Of a stretch of 64,000 bases of DNA, positions 57,694 through 64,000 are shown in pieces; position 1 is the stretch's first letter, and each line of letters starts with the position of its first letter. The position numbers and the translations under genes are program-made. Source of the stretch: Sandaracinobacteroides sp039808025 (lineage in GTDB: Bacteria > Pseudomonadota > Alphaproteobacteria > Sphingomonadales > Sphingomonadaceae); NCBI GenBank assembly GCA_039808025.1, contig JBDHSK010000001.1:186001-250000 (forward strand), written 5' to 3'. The notes under the pieces are model-generated. The model saw only the letters and a list, made by a program, of their open reading frames with translations. It made no database searches and was not told where the DNA came from.

Positions 57694-59814
57694 TCAGGTA
57701 GCGGCACTACCATTGAAAGTCTTCAAAATAAAGGCATATTCCTCGGCAACTTCCAATAGCCGGTCATAGCGGCCGGATTTGCCACCGTGGCCTGCTCCCA
57801 TGTTGATCTTCATCAGCAGCAGGTTATTGTCGGTTTTCACTGCCCGCAGGCGTGCCGTCCATTTCGCCGGTTCCCAGTAGGTAACCCGAGGATCGTTGAG
57901 ACCACCGGTGATCAGCATGGCAGGGTAATTGCGCGCCACCGTCTGTTCATAGGGGGAAAGATCTATCAGCCGTTGCAGCACCACCTTGTCGTGGCGCGGG
58001 TCGCCCCACTCCGGCCATTCGCCGGGTGTGAGCGGCAGAGTTTCATCGAGCATGGTGTTGACGATATCGACGAACGGCACATGGGCAACGATCGCCCGCC
58101 ACAGGTCAGGTGCCTGATTGACCACCGCCCCCATCAACCAGCCGCCTGCCGAGCCGCCGGAAGCACTGTTCCAGCCATTGCGGCTGAACCCCTGAGCGTT
58201 CAGGTAACGGGTGGCATCGACGAAATCATTGAACGGGTTGGCACGCTTTTCCAGCTTGCCGTCCAGATACCATTGATAGCCCATGTCGTCGCCACCGCGA
58301 ATATGGGCAATGGCATAGGCAAAGCCGCGATCAAGCAGCGACAGGCGGTTGGCAGAAAATGACGGCGACATGGCAATGCCGTAGGCACCATAGCCATAGA
58401 CATGCAGCGGCTGCGAGCCATCGCGGCGATAGCCCAACTTGTAGACCACCGACACCGGTATGCGCACGCCATCGCGCGATGGCGCATAAAGACGCACGGT
58501 CTCGTACTGCGACGGATCATAGCCCGACGGGATTATCTGCACCTTGCGGCTGATTAGCGCCGAACGGGCGACATCATAGTCGAAGGTGGTCTGCGGCGTG
58601 ACCATCGATGAATAGACAAGCCGCAGTTCGGGCGCATCGGCTTCCTCGTTGACGCCCAGCGAGACGGTGTAGCTGGGTTCCGGGAACGCTATGCGACGCT
58701 CGCTTCCGTCAGCAAACAGCAGACGGACCTGATCGAGCCCATCGAGCCGCTCCTCGATGGCAGTGTAACCGGAAAACACCGTGATTCCACGCAGATACAC
58801 CTGATCCGTTCCTGCGATCAGGGTAGTCCAGGTGTCAGGTGTGGCAAGAGGCGCGGTGGCAACGCGAAAATTCACATGCTCGTCGTTTGCAAGCACGAAC
58901 AGCGTGTCCCCCCGGGTATCGACGGTGTAGATCACCCCATCGCGCGCCGGGCGCACCAGTTTGAGCGGGCCCGTTACCTGCGCGGCATCGAGCAGCCGGA
59001 CTTCTGTTGTCACCTGCTGGCCACTGGTCAGCGTGATGAACCGGCCATCCTGGGTCTTGCCGACACTGACGATGAACATCTCGTTGGGCTCATCGTAGAT
59101 CAGGGTCGATTGCCCGCCCAGCTTGTGCACGAATACCTTCTTGGCGCGCCATTCCGCCGACGCCTGGGCCCACACCAGTGCATCGGACCCGGCGCTCCAC
59201 GCCACGTCGCCGAGGGAATCGGCTGCCACGGTCTCGCGGTCGCGCCCGGTGGCAAGGTCTCGGATTTTCAGCTCAAAGCGTTCCGAGCCATTGGTGTCGG
59301 CCGACCATGCTGCCAGGCGCCCATCGGGCGAAACCGTGAACAGCCCCAGACGGAAATAGTCTTTCCCGCGGGCTTCGGCCGCTTCCGACAACAGAAGCTG
59401 TTCGGCGCCTCCGGCCTTGGGACGACGATACCAGTTGCGATACTGGCCGCCGGCTGCATAGGCCCACCAATAGAGATAATCACCATCCGGCCATGGGTAG
59501 GCCGTGTCGTCTTCCTCGACCCGCCCCTTCAGTTCGGCGAAGATGCTGTCGCGCAACTTGGCAACCGGGGCCATCTGCGCCTCGAAATAGGCGTTTTCGG
59601 CCTTCAGATAAGCCAGGACGTCCGGGTCATCGACGGTTGGATATTTGGGGTCGCGCAGCCAGTGGTAGGGATCATCAAGCGTGACCCCCATCACGGTGAT
59701 ACTGTGCGGGCGAACGGGGGCGACAGGGGGCATGGGCAACTTTCCGGCTTTGGCGGCAACGGGAACCGGTACGGCAGTAGCCAGTGCAGCGACAACGAAC
59801 TCTCGGCGTTTCAT
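57694..59814 (-). CDS. Oligopeptidase B-like S9 family serine peptidase
   Basis: The start is ATG 59814 (MKRREFVVAALATAVPVPVAA), giving 706 residues with an RR-containing, possibly Tat-type, signal. The seven-bladed propeller begins after HSITVMGVTLDDPYHWLRDPKYP. The catalytic domain shows PLHVYGYGAYGIAM, IAHIRGGDDMGYQWY, the nucleophile serine in SASGGSAGGWLMGAVVNQAPDLW and the histidine in NMGAGHGGKSGRYD. GGSAGG with this histidine context matches oligopeptidase B, which cleaves short peptides after basic residues. Export would be unusual for E. coli OpdB but is common for alphaproteobacterial relatives. Confidence 0.92.
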   Translation of the reverse strand: MKRREFVVAALATAVPVPVAAKAGKLPMPPVAPVRPHSITVMGVTLDDPYHWLRDPKYPTVDDPDVLAYLKAENAYFEAQMAPVAKLRDSIFAELKGRVEEDDTAYPWPDGDYLYWWAYAAGGQYRNWYRRPKAGGAEQLLLSEAAEARGKDYFRLGLFTVSPDGRLAAWSADTNGSERFELKIRDLATGRDRETVAADSLGDVAWSAGSDALVWAQASAEWRAKKVFVHKLGGQSTLIYDEPNEMFIVSVGKTQDGRFITLTSGQQVTTEVRLLDAAQVTGPLKLVRPARDGVIYTVDTRGDTLFVLANDEHVNFRVATAPLATPDTWTTLIAGTDQVYLRGITVFSGYTAIEERLDGLDQVRLLFADGSERRIAFPEPSYTVSLGVNEEADAPELRLVYSSMVTPQTTFDYDVARSALISRKVQIIPSGYDPSQYETVRLYAPSRDGVRIPVSVVYKLGYRRDGSQPLHVYGYGAYGIAMSPSFSANRLSLLDRGFAYAIAHIRGGDDMGYQWYLDGKLEKRANPFNDFVDATRYLNAQGFSRNGWNSASGGSAGGWLMGAVVNQAPDLWRAIVAHVPFVDIVNTMLDETLPLTPGEWPEWGDPRHDKVVLQRLIDLSPYEQTVARNYPAMLITGGLNDPRVTYWEPAKWTARLRAVKTDNNLLLMKINMGAGHGGKSGRYDRLLEVAEEYAFILKTFNGSAAT

Positions 59815-59979
59815 TTCGGGCAGAATAAGGGGCCGTTTGCGACGTGCAAGCCCCATCGGGCCTGGCGGGCAATCCTCACCCGATAACCCGTATCATAAAG
59901 TCGCCTCTTGCACCGACTTTTCCATTCGGAAAGCGATGGTCCGGCCTGTTGATGGGCGCCGCAAGTACATGCAGCAGCT

Positions 59980-59996
59980 GGATTGTAAATTAATCC
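59980..59996. promoter_or_regulatory. Inverted repeat upstream of the oxygenase-like gene
   Basis: GGATT-N7-AATCC (59980-59996) is a perfect 5+7+5 dyad in a small AT-rich island, 79 bases ahead of the start at 60076. It is a possible regulator site; the cognate protein is unknown. The rest of the 261-base gap holds nothing else that I can support. Confidence 0.35.
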
Positions 59997-60075
59997 GCGG
60001 TTCAGGTGAACGCCGATACCGACGAGCAAGTTCAGGCACTTTCTTGCCGACAGGTTTGACCGGGAGCTGACGGCA

Positions 60076-60909
60076 ATGCTGAATGTGACTGCCAGGGATG
60101 TTAAGGCAGCGCCATTTCCCCATGTGATCTCGGAGGCGATTCTGCCGCCCGAGCTGTATCGTCGTCTGAAGGCTGACTGGCCAACCCAGGCTGAATTCGA
60201 ACAGGCCGCCGCCGACAGCGGGTCGACAGGCAGCCGGGCCGGCAAGGACAGCGGCTTTGACATATATCGCGGTGACCGGGTTTACGATGCTGTCATCGCC
60301 CGTTCCGATGCCTGGCGGGAGTTTGACGCCTGGATCAATTCACCGGCTTTCATTGAAAAGTATCAGGAACTGTTCGGCCCCTATGCCAAAGAGATCGGTA
60401 TCAGCGTCGATATCGCCAACTCGCACTATGATCGGTGGTATCACGAACCGCGTGCGGTGCTGACCGCTGGCGCCACCCTGAAGGAAAAGATGGGGCTTGC
60501 CGCTCACAGGCTGACCCGCGGACTGAACACCGAGCGCAAGGTTGACCTGTTCACCCGGCTCGACATCACCCGTGGCCTGTCGGGCTATGCCAAACCACCT
60601 CACACCGATCGGCCGAACCGCCTGTGCTCACTGATCATCTATTTCGTCGATGCCGAGGAATCGGGCCTGAAGGGCGGCTCGCTGAAGATCTTCAAGTTGA
60701 AACAACCGGCCTCGGCTGTCGATTCCCCGCGTCACCCGGCGCCAGAAACCGTGGATATTGTTGCCGAGCTGAGCCCGAAAGAAAATCTCGGCATCTTCTT
60801 CCCCTGCTGCAACAACAGCTATCTCGGCGTGGACGCCATCATCTCGTCGGGCATTCCTCGTGATTTCCTGTACATCAACATCTCGGGCCAGGTACTAGAT
60901 CTCTGGTAA
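60076..60909 (+). CDS. 2OG-Fe(II) oxygenase-like protein with an altered metal site
   Basis: This 277-residue protein opens AAPFPHVISEAILPPELYRRL, the usual beginning of prolyl-4-hydroxylase-type proteins. The first two metal ligands would be H176 and D178 (KPPHTDRPNRLCSLIIYFVD). GLKGGSLKIFKL is the following strand pair. The distal histidine is normally in S-Y-H-G-V; here the sequence is NNSYLGVDAI with Leu250. The 2OG-anchoring basic residue could be R in GIPRDFLYI. Loss of the distal ligand suggests an inactive or unusual enzyme. Five kb from the polysaccharide locus, a link to sugar modification is only a guess. Confidence 0.65.
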   Translation: MLNVTARDVKAAPFPHVISEAILPPELYRRLKADWPTQAEFEQAAADSGSTGSRAGKDSGFDIYRGDRVYDAVIARSDAWREFDAWINSPAFIEKYQELFGPYAKEIGISVDIANSHYDRWYHEPRAVLTAGATLKEKMGLAAHRLTRGLNTERKVDLFTRLDITRGLSGYAKPPHTDRPNRLCSLIIYFVDAEESGLKGGSLKIFKLKQPASAVDSPRHPAPETVDIVAELSPKENLGIFFPCCNNSYLGVDAIISSGIPRDFLYINISGQVLDLW

Positions 60910-60939
60910 CTGTGGCCGCTACTGCAGTGCGGCCCCGCC

Positions 60940-61806
60940 TCAGCGCCTGACCAGCACTAGGGCCACCAGAATAAGGGTGGCACCTGCCAGTTCGGCAAGG
61001 CCCGGAACCTCTCCGAAGGCTATCCAGCCGCTGGCACCTGCGACCAGTGGCTGGATAAGCAACCCAAGTCCAACCAGTGTGGCCGGCAACCGCCCGCTGG
61101 CCAGTGTCAGCATGCCCTGACCGGCCAGCTGGCTGGTGATGGCCAGGATAACGAGCGGCCGCCAGTCAACCGGCATGAACGGCCCCGTCACCCCCAACAG
61201 GGCAAACGGCAGCAGCGCCAGCATGGTGAAGCCGGTGGTCATTGCCAGCACCGTGAAGGTGGCCTGCTGTTCACGCAGGCGGATCACCACGATGAAGTAG
61301 GCGGCATAGCAGCACGCCGACACCAGGCATAAGAGGTCACCCGCCAGATGCCGGCCCGACAGATCAGCCGAATGGCCCAGCAGCAGGCCCGCCCCCACGA
61401 ATGCCAGCACAAAGGCCTGCACCAGCGGCGGCCGCAGAGTTTCGCCGCGAACCATCACCGCCCACCCGGCCAGAAGGAAGGCCGCCATGTTGCCGAACAG
61501 GGTGGCGTTGGCTGCCGTGGTGCGCACGATGCCGAGATGCCAGCTCGACAGGTCGGCAGCAAACCACAGGCCGGCGATAAGGGCCGCCTTCCATGGCAAC
61601 GGCAGGCGGCTGGCGACGGGGTTGCGGCGGCGGCCGGCAACGGCGATCACCACCAGAACCGGCCATGCGAGCGACATGCGCCAGAAGGCCGAGGCCACCG
61701 GGCCGGTATCGGCAAGCCGCACCAGCAGCGGCCCGAATGCCAGCAGGGCCGAACCGATGACCAGCGCCGCCAGAGCGACTGGATCGAGGGTTGTAGCCGG
61801 CTTCAA
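60940..61806 (-). CDS. EamA/DMT family transporter
   Basis: This 288-residue protein has ten hydrophobic helices arranged as two EamA repeats. The N-terminal repeat has FGPLLVRLADTGPVASAFWRM and the second begins at LAGDLLCLVSACCYAAYFIVV. The end, FGEVPGLAELAGATLILVALVLV, is the family's standard last helices. DMT transporters export amino acids and other metabolites; the substrate is unknown. It lies nine bases downstream of the GMC oxidoreductase gene, so the two are probably one unit. Confidence 0.9.
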   Translation of the reverse strand: MKPATTLDPVALAALVIGSALLAFGPLLVRLADTGPVASAFWRMSLAWPVLVVIAVAGRRRNPVASRLPLPWKAALIAGLWFAADLSSWHLGIVRTTAANATLFGNMAAFLLAGWAVMVRGETLRPPLVQAFVLAFVGAGLLLGHSADLSGRHLAGDLLCLVSACCYAAYFIVVIRLREQQATFTVLAMTTGFTMLALLPFALLGVTGPFMPVDWRPLVILAITSQLAGQGMLTLASGRLPATLVGLGLLIQPLVAGASGWIAFGEVPGLAELAGATLILVALVLVRR

Positions 61807-61815
61807 GAGAACACG

Positions 61816-63429
61816 TCAGGGGTGTCGACGGGCGCGGATGGCCGCTGCCGTCTTTTCTGCAATCATGATGGTGGGGACGTTGGTATTTCCGGAAATCAGC
61901 CACGGCATCACCGAGGCATCAACCACCATCAGACCTTCCACCTGCCGCACATTCAGAAGCGGGTCGGTGACGGCCTCGTCATCGGCCCCCATGCGACAGG
62001 TGCCGACCGGATGGTAGATGGTTTCCGCCCACTGCCGCACTTTGGCTGCCAACGCCTCGCCCGCGACTCCTTCGCCCGGCCAGACCTCACCACCATTGAA
62101 AGGCGCAAATGCAGGTTGCGCCCCCAGCTTACGGCCGATGGCAATTCCCCGCAGCAGCACGTCCAGATCATCAGGGGCAGACAGATAGCGCGGATCGATC
62201 AGCGGGTGTCGCGCCGGATCGGGGGATTGCAGGCGGATGACCCCGCGGCTTTGCGGATGCAACTGGCAGACGTGCAGCTGATACCCATGCTGCGGCGTGA
62301 TCCCGCCTGTACCGTGCGGCTGGTTGATGCAGGCGATGAAGTGCATCTGGATATCAGGGGCCACCAGACCCTCGCGGCTACGCAGAAAACAGCCCGCCTG
62401 GGTGGGATATTCTGCCGCCGCCCCGGTGTGGAACAGCAGCCACTGCAAACCGACTTTCAGTTTCGTCAAGGGGCGGGCATTGCCGTTGATGGTGATCGGT
62501 GCGCGGCAATGCCATTGCACCATCACATCCAGATGATCCTGCAGATTGCGCCCGACTTCGGGGCGATCGGCCACCACCTCGATCCCGTGGTCGCGCAGAT
62601 GCCCGGCCTCGCCCACCCCTGACAGCATCAGCAGTTGCGCAGAGTTGACAGTGCCGCCACAGACGATGGTGGTACGACCGCTGATCAGCCGCTCGCCCCG
62701 TGGTCCGGCCACCACGGCACCAGTGGCGCGGCGTCCCTCGAACCTGATCCGCCCCACAAAGGCCCCGGTTTCAATGTGCAGGTTGGGGCGCCGCCGCACA
62801 TCGGCCGGGAGGTAGGCGCGCGCTGCCGAACAACGCATGCCGGCATGGGTGGTGCTGTCGTAAAGCCCGAAACCCTCTGGCTGGGCACCGTTGAAATCTG
62901 CGGTCTGGCCATAGCCCGCTTCGGCCCCTGCCTGCAGAAACGCCCGCGCCAGCCGGTGCGGGCGCACGATCTTGGTCGTGCGCAGTGGCCCATCGCCGCC
63001 GTGCCAGGCATCGGCCCCGCGCGAACTGGTTTCGAGATGGCGAAACCATGGCAACACATCCGACCAGCCCCAGCCATGGCAACCAGCCTGCGCCCAGCGG
63101 TCGTAATCGGCCGGGTGACCGCGCACATAAACCATGCCGTTGATCGCCGACGAACCACCAAGCCCGCGTCCACGCGGCCAGAACAGCGGCCGGTTACCCA
63201 GATGGGCCTGCGGCACTGTCCAGTACCCCCAGTTGGCCGGGTTGGGCTTGTCGGGGGGCAGCAGCTCACCGATTCCGCCGGGCATGTCGATCAGGGTCGA
63301 GCGGCCATTACCCCCCGCTTCCAGAAGGCACACCCGCGTTCCCGGGTCTTCCGACAACCGCGACGCCATTACACAGCCGGCCGAGCCGCCGCCAACCACC
63401 ACGAAATCGAACGGGTCGTCCATCGGCAC
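61816..63429 (-). CDS. GMC-family FAD oxidoreductase (choline/alcohol dehydrogenase-like)
   Basis: This 537-residue flavoprotein starts FDFVVVGGGSAGCVMASRLSEDP (FAD-binding GxGxxG). GMC signature 1 is PRGRGLGGSSAINGMVYVRG and signature 2 CGGTVNSAQLLMLSGVG. The C-terminal catalytic His is in YHPVGTCRMG and the second conserved residue in NTNVPTIMIAEK (Asn of GNTN). Substrates in this subgroup include choline, long-chain and polyethylene glycol alcohols; this one cannot be fixed. The start may be ATG 63429 or 63423. Confidence 0.92.
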   Translation of the reverse strand: MPMDDPFDFVVVGGGSAGCVMASRLSEDPGTRVCLLEAGGNGRSTLIDMPGGIGELLPPDKPNPANWGYWTVPQAHLGNRPLFWPRGRGLGGSSAINGMVYVRGHPADYDRWAQAGCHGWGWSDVLPWFRHLETSSRGADAWHGGDGPLRTTKIVRPHRLARAFLQAGAEAGYGQTADFNGAQPEGFGLYDSTTHAGMRCSAARAYLPADVRRRPNLHIETGAFVGRIRFEGRRATGAVVAGPRGERLISGRTTIVCGGTVNSAQLLMLSGVGEAGHLRDHGIEVVADRPEVGRNLQDHLDVMVQWHCRAPITINGNARPLTKLKVGLQWLLFHTGAAAEYPTQAGCFLRSREGLVAPDIQMHFIACINQPHGTGGITPQHGYQLHVCQLHPQSRGVIRLQSPDPARHPLIDPRYLSAPDDLDVLLRGIAIGRKLGAQPAFAPFNGGEVWPGEGVAGEALAAKVRQWAETIYHPVGTCRMGADDEAVTDPLLNVRQVEGLMVVDASVMPWLISGNTNVPTIMIAEKTAAAIRARRHP

Positions 63430-63521
63430 CCTTTCTGCAGAACCGACCAGGCTTCAGAGCCGGCAAGGTGCAGCGACCGTATCGCCCGATCAACCCCCAG
63501 TCGACAGGCCCGCCGGGCAAA

Positions 63522-64000
63522 TCAGCAGTGGCTGGCAACACCAATGTAGTTGACGCGCACATCATCGCTGATGTGGAACCCGGCCGTCGGAGACCAGCTC
63601 ATCCCGCGGATGTCATGGGCCTCAAGCCCGACCTCGGCCAGCAACGCCGTCAGTTCGTCAGGGGTAAGAAACTGCTGCCAGTCGTGCCCCCCCCTGGGAA
63701 TGGCGCGTAACAGAACCTCGGCACCGGCAATCAGCACCCCCCACGATAGCGGGGTTCGGTTGGGAGTGGAAAACACCAGCATGCCGCCCGGTTTCAGCAT
63801 CCGGGCGATGGCGCCGACAAACGCCGGACGATCGGTGACGTGCTCGATGACCTCGAGGCAGGTGATGAGGTCGAACCGGGCAGCATGCCGCCGGGCATAG
63901 GCAACCACATCGCCAGCGCGATAGGTGATCGACAACCCCATGGCCCTGGCGTGATCCCTGGCAACGGCGATCACTTCCTCACCGGCATCGATCCCGGTCA
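63522..64000 (-). CDS. ubiG: Ubiquinone biosynthesis O-methyltransferase, C-terminal part (window edge)
   Basis: The frame is open to the window end, so the N-terminus is missing; about 159 residues are present. GIDAGEEVIAVARDHA at the edge is the end of the SAM-binding motif I region. FDLITCLEVIEHVTD, LKPGGMLVFSTPNRTPLSW and HDWQQFLTPDELTALLAEVGL follow, all highly specific for UbiG. It methylates hydroxyl groups of ubiquinone precursors. The end, with VRVNYIGVASH, is complete. It is followed on the same strand by the GMC gene after 92 bases with no clear terminator. Confidence 0.93.
   Translation of the reverse strand, partial: TGIDAGEEVIAVARDHARAMGLSITYRAGDVVAYARRHAARFDLITCLEVIEHVTDRPAFVGAIARMLKPGGMLVFSTPNRTPLSWGVLIAGAEVLLRAIPRGGHDWQQFLTPDELTALLAEVGLEAHDIRGMSWSPTAGFHISDDVRVNYIGVASHC

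Overview
The window is high-GC, densely coded DNA, most likely from an alphaproteobacterium of the Sphingomonadales. The pointers are a glycine-type (C4 pathway) 5-aminolevulinate synthase, two PEP-CTERM proteins with the sphingomonad-style tail (PEP-x-x-WA-x-LIAGFGLVG), a TonB-dependent receptor of sphingomonad type, and a protein-kinase-like homoserine kinase. These are inferences from protein families; no rRNA is present to confirm them. No intergenic gap exceeds about 270 bases.

Layout. 1-9.7 kb: housekeeping genes (transaldolase, queuosine genes queC-queE, hemA, valS), a PEP-CTERM gene behind a near-ideal sigma-54 promoter, a LexA-like S24 regulator and tRNA-His. 9.8-20.4 kb: ispH-thrB-rnhA, purS-purQ and purC, a metabolite transporter, an Xre/RES toxin-antitoxin pair, a DUF808 membrane protein, a proline-racemase-family enzyme, and an array of 30-bp tandem repeats between convergent genes. 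20.4-25.6 kb: a secreted tyrosine phosphatase and TonB receptor facing a TetR regulator across a probable operator, then an Rrf2 regulator with an outer-membrane protein. 25.7-37.7 kb: mrp, hflK-hflC-degP, a second PEP-CTERM protein, gltX, an acyl-CoA ligase, gamma-glutamyltransferase and pyrD.

37.9-55.1 kb is the highlight: a surface-polysaccharide (O-antigen or capsule type) locus. wbpA-wbpB-wbpD-wbpE should make UDP-2,3-diacetamido-2,3-dideoxy-glucuronic acid. wbpG-hisH2-hisF2 should convert an acetamido group to an acetamidino group. fnlA-fnlB-fnlC on the opposite strand should make UDP-N-acetyl-L-fucosamine. Two glycosyltransferases, a Wzy/ligase-like protein, a Wzx-like flippase, a Wzz-like chain-length protein and an O-acyltransferase accompany them. 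The locus resembles Pseudomonas aeruginosa O5 combined with an O11 / E. coli O26 type L-FucNAc module, but it has no dedicated wbpI-type epimerase and no priming transferase in the window. Start/stop overlaps of 1-4 bases join most of its genes.

55.2-64 kb: a signal-less protein of YadA-head-like repeats behind a structured leader, tRNA-Thr, a DUF937-OmpA fusion, oligopeptidase B, a 2OG-oxygenase-like protein that seems to lack one metal ligand, an EamA transporter, a GMC oxidoreductase and the 3' part of ubiG.
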